A stretch of DNA of 64,000 bases from contig OW121741.1 in the NCBI GenBank assembly GCA_933228675.1, positions 78,778,040 through 78,842,039 on the forward strand. The letters run 5' to 3'. A program made the translations under genes and the position numbers. Below, piece by piece: positions 37,901 to 43,320 of this stretch. How positions within the stretch are numbered: the stretch's first letter is position 1; the number at the start of each line of letters is the position of its first letter. Under the pieces are notes generated by a model that saw only the letters and a program-made list of their open reading frames with translations, made no database searches and was not told the DNA's origin. Source of the stretch: Stomorhina lunata (Eukaryota > Arthropoda > Insecta > Diptera > Rhiniidae).

Positions 37901-40900
37901 CTATGCGTAAAGTAAAGTAAAGTCTATTCATGCTGTAAATTTCATCGCTTTAAATTAATTCCTTCTAGTTTTTTCCAATTTTACTATGGGCTCAAATCAC
38001 TGTGCGACGGTACCAATCTAAACAAATTATTTTACAACCTTGAAGTTATAGTTCTCAGCGATTACATGTGGTCCAACTCTTATTGACTGTCTGTTTGCAG
38101 AAACCATCATTTTTTGAAACTTGAAAAGGCGGCAGTCGCCTTGCGCAATGTGCGTCCCACGATATCAATGTCATCGGCAAACGGTAGTAGCATGTGTTTG
38201 CTATTAAAAATTGTTTCAGTTGTATTAACTGCAGCATCGCGCTGCATATAATATTGAAGAGATCGCATGACGCTTTAGTTATGAGGGCTCTTACCTATTT
38301 TAACTTTTTGAGTTGTGTCAGTTAATGTCATCCCGCATAGCCTTATTAACGGAAACAAAGCGGCTTTTGGCAGCTACGAAGCCAAAAGCCGTTTTCTTTT
38401 GATTTTTTTCTAAAGTTCGATGCATTTTTCTCAGGAGCGGTATTTCGGCACTCCTCGTCATACCAAGTGTTTAGAGGGGAGATTTTTGGAACCCTAGCGC
38501 AGATGTCGTTTGAATCAGAAACGTTTTCTCTGAGTAGTTGAGCTGTTCGTTGCGATTGATCGGTACAAATTTGATAAGCTTTGTGACATCATAATTTCTT
38601 TGTATATTTCTCAACTAACATTAAGACGTGTTCCCACCTTAGCTGGATTAAGGTAATGATCGGAGTCCATATTAGCTCCTCGAATTGAGTTCACCTGGCG
38701 CTGCTCACGACAACATTGCGCGCAACTGCAAAGAAGATCAACCTCGTATCATTGTCAGACATTTCGCCATTAACGCTGAATTCACCAACAGTAGGCTCAG
38801 AGCAGCTTTCTCATCCTATATTTGCTTTGAGATTACCCAGTATTATTATTTGATTGGGGCATCTATCAAGTTCGTCATAGAAGGATCCTTTAACGTCATC
38901 ATCGTTTTCCTCTGTGGATGCGTGAGCACAAATCAAACTCAGATTAATGTATTTAGCTATGACGCGTATTGTCGCTAACCTCGCAGTAATTGGGATAAAC
39001 CTGGAAACCAGTTGTCGCATTCTTTTGTTCGCTATAAGACCACTACCAAATTCGTGCCTACTTTCAGGGCATTTATATTCATCAACGACACCCATCAACT
39101 GGATCAGAGCATCTCCTCTGTAAAGAGTTTGGATGTTCCAGGCGCTGAACCTTAAATCATTGTCCTTTTTCCGTTTGCCATAGTTGCCAACACTAGCGGG
39201 GGCCGTTTTCATTCTTAATTTTTGCTTTTTCATAGTAATTGTTTTTTCCAGGAGTGGGTTACTAATCGACGTCCTAAAAATATAATTTTATTGTTCTTAT
39301 GGGGAAATTCGCGGCGCATGTTAGCTCACTACATTAACGTACTTACCCAGGTGATACCACGAGGAGGTCGGTGTCCATAGTTGAGTTGAAGGATGAACCA
39401 ATATAAGTGTGGGCTTACTATGTAAAGACCAATCAGAACAGTTGCTTGATCCCCTACAGCACCCAAATTTTTGTTCTACAGCCAATTAAAGAGTGCTCTA
39501 AATAAAATTTGTAGTTGGATTTTCTTAAATAAAAATCAAACCTTTTAATATAAAAACTCTACAAAATACGCAAATATAATGACATATTATACAAAATCAT
39601 TTAGCATTAAAATGTTTACTTAGTACTCGGGTTTTGCAAAATTATCGACTTTTTTCGGAAACCCTCCCATTAAAGATTTTACAGTTGCTTCTGATACCTT
39701 TTTGGAGCATGTGTTCCACCTGCGCTTAAAATCGGACATGTTCTTGGAAATCTTTCCTGTGTTCTTCAATTCCTTTTTTACCAGAGCCCAATACCTTTCC
39801 ACAGGCCGAAGTTCTGGACAGTTGGATGGATTTGCCTCTCGTGGTACAAAAATGACATTATTCTTTGAGTACCACTCAAGTGCCTTTTTTCCATAATGGC
39901 ATGATGCCAAATCGGGCGAAAAAAATGTAGTCACTCTGTGCTCTCTTAAAAAGGGTAACAACCGTTTTTGTAGGCACTCCTTTATATAAATTTCTGTGTT
40001 TATTGTGCCAGATGCCACAAATACTTTACTTCTTTTGCCACAACTGCAAATAGCTTGCCACACGAGAAACTTCTTAGGGAATTTTGTTTGTTTTTTTGCG
40101 CGAAACTCTTGCCAAACATTGCCCCGTTTATCAGCAACATAAAAATCTTGACCAGGAAGTTGAGAAAAGTCTGCCAGTACGTATGTTTCATCATCCATCA
40201 CACAACAGGTGTATTTTTTTATAAAATCGGACTTCAATTTTTTCGCTCGTTTTTTTGCTTCTAAGTTCTTTATAGCATTGCGATCTGGAACCTTTTGGAC
40301 TTTGTATGTCTTCAGTCCAGCATAAGCTTTGACTCTATGTGCAAAATTCGTAGAACATTTCACCGTACGGGCTGCTTTTCTTAAAGAAGTGTTAGGCGCT
40401 CCTCGAAAGAGTCGATCGACTTCTTTGGCCTTACTAATATCTGTAGAACCTTTCTTCCTCCCTGATCCAGGTTTTCTTTCAATGCTCAGGTTTTCCTTAT
40501 ACCGTCTGATGGCATAAGAAACCGTTCGAGGGTCAACTTTCAAATTTTTAGCTATTTTTTTAAAAGTCCATGACGGATTTTTTTGAAAAGTTTTAATTAT
40601 ATTTTCACGAACTTTTTTTTCGCAGTTCATTTTGATTGAAATAACTATTGAAAATTAATAATTTCCAAAATAATAGTATCTGACATATCTATAGAAACTA
40701 ACTTGATCAAAAAATAAATTATTTCTTGCACTATGGATAAATTTTGTCTAAAATAGTAAATGCATATTTTTTTTAGAACACTCTTTATAATTATTTTACA
40801 TCGACGGCGTGTTACTGCTGTATTGTTACCACCGATAAAGAATTCTTTGGCAAATAATAACTACAGCAATTAATATTGGCGTGACAGGGGCTCGAACCTA

Positions 40901-42512
40901 GGTTGAATATGATATCTTATGCTTAGTAGTCGACATGCTAACCATCTAAGTCACATCACCCACTCAAACCACTGCTTTTCCCAAGCTTCCCTGGTATCAC
41001 AACGAAATTCATGGTCTTAGTGAATCTGATAACCAGATTGCAGCACTCATCTAACCTAGCCCAATTCTTTCTTATCGTGTCATTTTTTAAGCTTAAATAC
41101 CAAACTTTTGTGAAGCTTTATGAAAAGCTCTATTCATCTACATGTCTTCAGCTTAAATTTTATCTGATCGCAAACAAAGTTGTATCAATTTAATTAAAGA
41201 GATATTCAAAATTCCTGTTAAATTAGCTTTAACACCTAAAATTAGATAGTGTTTATTGATTCATTATTACATACTTTACAAAGTTTGTAAAAGAAAGAAA
41301 AACTTTTTAAATCCATAAGAAAAGTTGGCTTCTTTCTACTTTATTTGTTTTTATGGTTTTTTACATTTTGTTCTTGGTTTTGGCTGGGCCTTTTCATTTT
41401 TCGAAAAAGTTAAAGAACTGAAAATACCTGTAACTTCTTGTTGGCTGGAAAACACAAATACTCGTACTTGGAAACTGGAGGAGGATTTCCACTTTTACTG
41501 CTTTTCTTAGGCAACTTTTTGAAGAAAAGAAAAGAAATAAATTTTTTTTTTTTAAGAAACAAAGTGCAAACATGAAAGTTACACATTTACGAGTACAAGC
41601 GTTAGAGCAACAATGAAAACTTTTTAATACTTTTAACACAAAATTATTCTGGCAAACATTTTTCTTTAACTTGGAGGAAAGATAACCACAACTGAACAAT
41701 TTAACATTATTAGTCTCTTTAAAGTTTTATATTAATCATTTTAAAAAATGGATATTTAGATAAAATTTAAGTTAAATTCCAGCAAAGTATTTTTTTTAAT
41801 GTTGCTAGTATTTCAAATATATTTTTACATTTTTATTTTATACTCAAACTAATGTTGGGTTTATATAACTCAAGCGGCTGACGATTGAGTGAAATTTACA
41901 TGTGTTTTGCTATTGTAACAAAAACAAAATACATGTAAATTTCACTCAATCGTCTGCCGCTTGAGTTATATAAACCCCAAATAAATAATACAATTTCTTA
42001 AATTTCAACTCCAGTCTCCGGATGAACCATTAACGGTAAATGATACCGAAGAACCCGAAACGGCAACTACACACAAACATACAACATCTGATGATGCCTC
42101 TGATATATCAAGTGGTGGTTCAATGGAAGAAGGTAGCTCCATCAGCTTGGCTAAACAACGTTACGCCGATATGTTACAACAGGAGCTCGAGCATGATGTT
42201 AATGAGGGTTTCCTCATCTCCAAAGATCAATACGATCATTTGCGCTATGAAGATGAAAAAATCATACATTTGAGGAATGCTAAGGTAAGCGACTGGAAAA
42301 CTTAAAAGAATTTGTAAATTTTGTTTTAAATTGTTTAAAATGTTTTAAATTTGTTTTTTTAATTATTGTAGGATATACGAGAATTATATCTGCTGGCTGA
42401 AGAAATAATAATTGGTGATCGCATACAAAGTGTTGCCGATGAGGAGGAAGTTTTGGCAGAAGAACAGGAGAATTCTGAGGAACATGAAGCTGTTGCTGAA
42501 CATAACAAATAA
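12225..42512 (+). CDS. Gene 2: unrecognised charged, probably coiled-coil protein, eight exons
   Basis: Exons 12225-12295, 12496-12646, 21541-21675, 26660-26850, 31493-31639, 31716-31869, 42015-42284 and 42372-42512 join in one frame of 420 codons including stop. Internal introns have GT..AG ends and pyrimidine-rich acceptors, and phases match at every junction. The protein is rich in Glu, Lys, Arg and Gln. Residues about 120-180 (exon 4) form a strong heptad-like helix (WEQERLQHEEEERQRINILR). Residues about 284-340 are Ser/Thr/acidic and low-complexity, and the C-terminus is very acidic. No signal peptide or membrane span was seen. I do not recognise the family; a structural or cytoskeletal role is only a guess. 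Introns of 8.9, 5.0, 4.6 and 10.1 kb are full of mobile elements. The first exon is the least certain part. Confidence 0.75.
12496..12646 (+). CDS. Gene 2 exon 2
   Basis: Acceptor 'ttcttcatctag' and donor GAG|gtaagt. It begins with the last base of a split codon and ends on a codon boundary. It encodes about 50 residues including RLTDRNYMKELRERIDDDYR. It lies between the two 11-bp satellites. Confidence 0.82.
12689..14268. repeat. 11-bp satellite array 2, unit TAGTCATAGTC
   Basis: About 140 nearly identical head-to-tail copies of TAGTCATAGTC, with a few point variants (for example near 12850, 12932 and 12985) and a degenerate right edge (ggg/cac variants at 14235-14268). The array lies inside intron 2 and starts 42 bases after the exon 2 donor. 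The unit is a 6+5 duplication like array 1 and shares the TAGT core. Confidence 0.97.
14269..15300. other. Intron 2 spacer
   Basis: AT-rich sequence without recognised genes. A short inverted piece of the 11-bp satellite ('agactatgactagactatt') occurs near 14729-14748. Confidence 0.5.
15300..16960 (-). pseudogene. Decayed jockey/CR1-like LINE, RT and pre-RT region
   Basis: On the minus strand 16671-16901 encodes a linker region typical before the RT (KLKTCFNQMCKQAVRSGEVA..LARRTDAKVL). The segment 15359-15652 encodes RT motifs (SKVMEGMVNRHLVKYLESN, then SNRQYDFRRGRSTGDLLAFL). Stops and frameshifts separate the parts and the endonuclease is missing. Clade assignment is by motif only. It sits in intron 2, antisense to gene 2. 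Confidence 0.75.
17080..19150 (-). pseudogene. Decayed RTE-like LINE (copy 1): endonuclease and RT
   Basis: Minus-strand pieces in order: endonuclease part (IIINVYAPTETHSENDKDEF, 18809-19048), RT fingers (RENQFGFRENRTCVDLINAV, 17970-18221), catalytic YADDACLL near 17765, thumb (FTYLGSLVSTKGDADGDIKS, about 17550) and the C-terminal WIGHTLRR motif near 17210. This order and the WIGHTLR motif are typical of RTE-type insect LINEs. Frameshifts, stops and a shortened middle make it dead. It is nested next to the jockey-like relic, in the same orientation. Confidence 0.8.
19220..19510 (+). repeat. Single copy of the foldback-arm repeat (family F)
   Basis: The block from 'gttcgccgtacaccatcgaa' through 'ctagtatttatctatcagac' and 'aaatcgttaaacttttact' matches both arms of the composite element at 43321-46415 (43675-43970 and, inverted, 45255-45575). 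Here only one arm exists. Confidence 0.75.
19605..19715 (-). mobile_element. tRNA-derived SINE, copy 1
   Basis: On the minus strand a tRNA-like head (GTTAGCACGTCGACTAC...) precedes a good Pol III B box, GGTTCGATCCCCGG (rc of 19637-19650), then a short tail with AATTATTAATTTC. The A box is degenerate. Related copies lie at 27945-28053, 40850-40963 and 43140-43291, all in the same orientation. Confidence 0.7.
19836..20773 (-). pseudogene. LINE-A copy 2, 5'-truncated (RNase H and 3' end)
   Basis: Minus-strand copy of the 3' third of the LINE at 411-2560. It starts at the position equivalent to about 1663 of copy 1. It encodes IDSQAAIKSLSNV (RNase H) and LLCHCPALSTSRALNLGAPL (Cys/His tail) and ends in CCTAACCTAACCTAAC. 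5' truncation is the usual result of target-primed reverse transcription. Inactive. Confidence 0.85.
20774..21540. other. Intron 2, unique-looking stretch before exon 3
   Basis: AT-rich intronic sequence ending in a strong acceptor 'ctcgttttcttttttgacag'. No repeat family or gene was recognised. Confidence 0.5.
21541..21675 (+). CDS. Gene 2 exon 3
   Basis: 45 codons, phase 0 at both ends, acceptor 'ttgacag', donor AAG|gtatga. Encodes LKEVERERILIIEGKTDDI and onward, ending KKARAK. Confidence 0.85.
21676..22490. other. Intron 3, first part
   Basis: AT-rich sequence with no recognised gene or repeat. Confidence 0.45.
22492..22905 (+). repeat. Family A repeat with GTCT tract and (TA)n
   Basis: Most complete plus-strand copy of family A: it starts 'tatacccaccatcaaaaa', has GTCC/GTCT repeats at 22625-22667 and ends in about 26 TA dinucleotides (22853-22905). 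Two proto-microsatellites, GTCY and TA, flanking a conserved core are the hallmark of dipteran mini-me elements. Confidence 0.7.
22906..23540 (+). repeat. Degenerate tandem repeat with GGGTAAAAAAGGG motifs
   Basis: Three or more imperfect copies, about 150-160 bp apart, share 'ttggtacttttttga' and 'gggtaaaaaagggtgaaa'. Similar text occurs at 47750-48110. Non-coding. Confidence 0.5.
23541..24200 (+). repeat. 132-bp tandem repeat, about five copies
   Basis: The landmark 'gacaggtggcgc' recurs at 23638, 23770, 23902 and 24034, exactly 132 bp apart, with flanking 'tttgatcatgctataatctt' and 'agcaaagttgttgcgcatga' in each unit. A fifth partial unit ends near 24170. Copies differ at roughly one base in ten. 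Confidence 0.85.
24390..24955 (+). repeat. Dispersed repeat, family C copy
   Basis: Plus-strand copy: 'catagctcccatataaaaaa', 'aaaaagaaaggggggtttat', GTCCGTCTGTCCGTC, then 'acaagagctagagagacaca'. Internally duplicated (two GTCCGTC cores at about 24698 and 24747). Confidence 0.6.
24956..25446 (+). repeat. Dispersed repeat, family B, 3' part
   Basis: Matches 32085-32566 from 'atatttggctacaaatatca' to the family 3' end 'gaccgactatagcaccttct' + 'tacttgtttt'. The 5' start of the family is missing. Confidence 0.6.
25500..26440 (+). pseudogene. Decayed Tc1/mariner (IS630-type) transposase
   Basis: Plus-strand fragments in order: N-terminal MTQWSRERRAFYVETFFKSN near 25514, catalytic FWSDEANFHLNG near 25897, QDGSTAHSARAMK near 26200, and the final PWIFLWSYL region near 26290. 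Stops and frameshifts are frequent. No clear TIRs were found. It sits in intron 3, directly after a family B end. Confidence 0.75.
26660..26850 (+). CDS. Gene 2 exon 4 (coiled-coil segment)
   Basis: Acceptor 'tttttttag', donor AAG|gtgggt, phase 0 in and phase 2 out. Encodes about 64 residues, very rich in Glu/Arg/Gln, the best coiled-coil candidate of the protein. Confidence 0.85.
26851..27698. other. Intron 4, first part
   Basis: AT-rich with a short TTCC repeat near 27160-27180. No gene or repeat family recognised. Confidence 0.45.
27945..28053 (-). mobile_element. tRNA-derived SINE, copy 2
   Basis: Minus strand: GGGTGATG, then a full A box TGGCTTAGTTGG (rc of 28032-28043), GTTAGCACG, and a B-box-like TCGATCCCCGG. 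A complete A box supports derivation from a tRNA gene. Confidence 0.75.
28107..29352 (+). mobile_element. Mariner-type element with TIRs and dead transposase
   Basis: 1246 bp between TA sites (28105-28106, 29353-29354). TIRs are TC(G/T)GGTGGTTAAATT plus AAGGGCCGATGTTGA. The transposase reads, across frames, an N-terminal HTH region (QTYYENGRSNQNAYRALR), an open stretch at 28323-28649, SDETHFHRIW near 28675, WFQQDCATCHTANETMALLR near 28910 and DFTPLDFFLWGYL near 29030. Bridging one frameshift gives a spacing of 41 between the last two aspartates, a DD41D-like pattern. Several stops and frameshifts make it inactive. Confidence 0.85.
29977..30858 (-). mobile_element. Internally deleted mariner-type element
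   Basis: Ends share 'gggtttttcaataagagcgc' versus 'cggatttttgtggagacgct', both followed by ACAAAAGT, and are flanked by TA (29975-29976, 30859-30860). The minus-strand frame starts MERYTSQQQIEIIKIYYRNS and jumps directly to IIFSDEAHFWLNGFVNKHN, so about 130 central residues are deleted. The later part is frameshifted. Inserted in intron 4. Confidence 0.8.
30873..31207. mobile_element. Small MITE with CAG(C/G)CATGTCAC ends
   Basis: The left end CAGCCATGTCAC and the inverted right end CAGGCATGTCAC are followed by related TTCCGTTCGGAA palindromes. The interior repeats GGAAT/ATTCC motifs. 335 bp, non-coding. No clear target duplication was seen. Confidence 0.5.
31493..31639 (+). CDS. Gene 2 exon 5
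   Basis: Acceptor 'cgtttccttag', donor CAG|gtaatt, phase 2 at both ends. Encodes IDNEDWRPCEQELKEFLQTE and onward to NNILKAR. Confidence 0.87.
31716..31869 (+). CDS. Gene 2 exon 6
   Basis: Follows a 76-bp intron. Acceptor 'tttgtaatag', donor CAG|gtgggt, phase 2 in and 0 out. Encodes KKFRDVERRIRKAIENDQPQ and onward. Confidence 0.87.
31887..32566 (+). repeat. Dispersed repeat, family B, full-length copy
   Basis: Starts 'tatacccttcaccaccatag' and ends 'gaccgactatagtactttct' + 'tacttgttttt'. The same two ends define the copy at 50717-52492. It starts only 17 bases inside intron 6. About 680 bp, non-coding. Confidence 0.7.
32931..33152. mobile_element. 222-bp piggyBac-type MITE with TTAA target site
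   Basis: TTAA (32927-32930 and 33153-33156) flanks inverted ends CCCCTTGACGTAT. TTAA duplication plus C-rich ends is the piggyBac signature. The interior has three copies of the hairpin ACGAGT(C/T)AGACTCGT about 49 bp apart, between 33031 and 33136. Confidence 0.75.
33157..35247. other. Intron 6 stretch with one inverted repeat
   Basis: Mostly featureless AT-rich sequence. Arms at about 34125-34200 and 34605-34680 are inverted copies around 'cgcgcatcgg' and 'aagagcccattt', suggesting another decayed TIR element. No gene was recognised. Confidence 0.45.
35256..37620. mobile_element. Foldback element with hAT-like ends and satellite-like arms
   Basis: Terminal CAGGGACCG is perfectly inverted at the other end, and the 8-bp target duplication TTTAAAAG flanks it (35248-35255, 37621-37628). 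These are hAT features. Both arms carry subterminal repeats of AAATATTTGTCAA (35450-35670 and inverted 37360-37510), then the sequence around 'aataaaaaacggaaaaataa', then tandem 29-bp units like 'ttttttatgggaaattttc' + 'aaaatttccc'. The left array (about 35720-36150) and right array (about 36180-37330) are in opposite orientation and meet near 36165. No transposase is present, so it needs a helper. Long open frames here are repeat artefacts. Confidence 0.85.
37629..38034. other. Intron 6 spacer
   Basis: No gene recognised. Short 'aagtacat(t)taa(a)agacgtc' duplications near 37768-37823. Confidence 0.45.
38035..39235 (-). pseudogene. Decayed RTE-like LINE (copy 2): endonuclease and RT piece
   Basis: Minus-strand endonuclease start at 38811-39233 (FSAWNIQTLYRGDALIQLMG, later SLICAHASTEENDDDVKGSF and ILGNLKANIG). 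Near 38130-38220 an RT piece reads LLPFADDIDIVGRTLRKAT, the YADD-type motif of this LINE group. The middle is decayed or deleted. Same family type as 17080-19150. Confidence 0.78.
39489..40785 (-). mobile_element. Tc1/mariner DD37E element, apparently complete
   Basis: TIRs AAGAGTG(C/T)TCTAAA(T/A)AAAAT at both ends with TA duplications (39487-39488, 40786-40787). 1297 bp long with a single uninterrupted transposase frame. It lies in intron 6, antisense to gene 2. Confidence 0.9.
39620..40630 (-). CDS. Transposase, Tc1/mariner DD37E family, intact frame
   Basis: 336 residues, ATG at 40630, TIRs close on both sides. Residues about 1-110 form the paired-like helix-turn-helix DNA-binding region (WTFKKIAKNLKVDPRTVSYA) with a basic KPGSGRKKGS linker. 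The DDE catalytic core has D147 in VMDDETYV, D240 in FFSPDLASCHY and E278 in LRPVERYW, with exactly 37 residues between the last two. Known members are cut-and-paste transposases acting in the nucleus on their own TIRs and TA sites. No stop or frameshift is seen and all catalytic residues are present, so it may be functional or only recently inserted. Confidence 0.92.
   Translation of the reverse strand: MNCEKKVRENIIKTFQKNPSWTFKKIAKNLKVDPRTVSYAIRRYKENLSIERKPGSGRKKGSTDISKAKEVDRLFRGAPNTSLRKAARTVKCSTNFAHRVKAYAGLKTYKVQKVPDRNAIKNLEAKKRAKKLKSDFIKKYTCCVMDDETYVLADFSQLPGQDFYVADKRGNVWQEFRAKKQTKFPKKFLVWQAICSCGKRSKVFVASGTINTEIYIKECLQKRLLPFLREHRVTTFFSPDLASCHYGKKALEWYSKNNVIFVPREANPSNCPELRPVERYWALVKKELKNTGKISKNMSDFKRRWNTCSKKVSEATVKSLMGGFPKKVDNFAKPEY
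40850..40963 (-). mobile_element. tRNA-derived SINE, copy 3
   Basis: Best-preserved copy. Minus strand: GGGTGATG, A box TGACTTAGATGG (rc of 40942-40953), GTTAGCATGTCGACTACTAA, B box GGTTCGAGCCCC (rc of 40887-40898), then a tail with AATTAATTGCTGTAG. Confidence 0.8.
40967..41854. other. Intron 6 spacer
   Basis: AT-rich, no recognised gene or repeat; short open frames here lack support. Confidence 0.45.
41855..41980. mobile_element. 126-bp hairpin MITE just before exon 7
   Basis: Left arm TTGGGTTTATATAACTCAAG through 'gattgagtgaaatttacatg' is inverted almost perfectly in the right arm, leaving a short loop (about 41905-41928). The stem is about 50 bp. It ends 34 bases before exon 7. Confidence 0.85.
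42015..42284 (+). CDS. Gene 2 exon 7
   Basis: 90 codons, phase 0, acceptor 'aactccag', donor AAG|gtaagc. Encodes an acidic Ser/Thr-rich stretch (DDASDISSGGSMEEGSS) followed by AKQRYADMLQQELEHDV, a helical segment. Confidence 0.85.
42372..42512 (+). CDS. Gene 2 exon 8 (terminal)
   Basis: Follows an 87-bp intron; acceptor 'aattattgtag'. 46 codons plus TAA. Encodes DIRELYLLAEEIIIGDR and a very acidic C-terminus. Confidence 0.87.
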   Translation, partial: DIRELYLLAEEIIIGDRIQSVADEEEVLAEEQENSEEHEAVAEHNK

Positions 42513-42548
42513 TTGTTTCTGATGTATCTGATTTCTCGAATATATCTA

Positions 42549-42554
42549 AATAAA
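42549..42554 (+). terminator. Poly(A) signal of gene 2
   Basis: AATAAA 37 bases after the stop codon. Confidence 0.65.
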
Positions 42555-43139
42555 TTTTTAATTGTTTGAAATCGAAGTGCGATTTTGATATTTGTGATTT
42601 GAAATTTATTGAAATAAGAGAGTGTTATGATCGGTCCAGCCTGATCAAGTGAAACCGTACACTACTAGATTATACATATAGAGAAATACAAGAATTGATT
42701 TTATAAGGAACCTACGTCCAAAATTTTAAGAGTCGTAACACTCAGGTGAATTGGGCTATCTTATTTGGAAAGGGGTTAATATAGAAATAAAAGTTAAAGT
42801 TAAAAGCTTCATCTTTATATTTTTCAACACTGTAATTGCACGTCACGTTCATTTTTAAAGCAATGAAGTTACGCCATCTGTTGTTGACACATTATTTAAG
42901 CTTGCAAATTATTTATCCTTTTACATCGATGGCGTGTTAATGTAGAAGTTCTTACCGTCTTTGGAGACTGCTGATGGAGGCCCCTTCTGAACATTACTTT
43001 TATATGAAACTGAAATCGATCAAACATTCAAAGTCCAATTATTCCTAAAGATCAAACAAATTCTGTAGCTTTATGATCCGATACATCAAGAAAACATAAT
43101 ACATAACGACTAATTAATAAAGTATTTAATTTGTTTTAA
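42555..43139. other. 3' flank of gene 2
   Basis: No gene recognised. 'ttttacatcgatggcgtgtta' near 42922 resembles 40796-40814, so a repeat fragment may be present. Confidence 0.4.
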
Positions 43140-43201
43140 TAGAAATCAATAATTACAGTAATCAGTATTTATCGTGACTGGGGCTCAAACCCAGGCAGAA
43201 A

Positions 43202-43272
<71 letters not shown>

Positions 43273-43291
43273 TATCATGCTTAGTTGTCGA
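43140..43291 (-). mobile_element. tRNA-derived SINE, copy 4, with (TA)n expansion
   Basis: Minus strand B-box-like GGTTTGAGCCCC (rc of 43180-43191) and tail are present. The 'gatatcatatt' segment between the boxes has become about 30 TA dinucleotides (43204-43266). The A box end is lost. Confidence 0.65.
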
Positions 43292-43320
43292 ATTTCCTTA
43301 ATATTTTCAAAAACGATAAT

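Noticed and set aside
40850..40963. Functional tRNA gene
   Set aside because: A and B boxes are present but no cloverleaf or anticodon stem is evident, and there are four diverged copies with tails; a SINE fits better.
41325..41699. Small genes on either strand
   Set aside because: Intronic AT-rich frames without splice, promoter or homology support.
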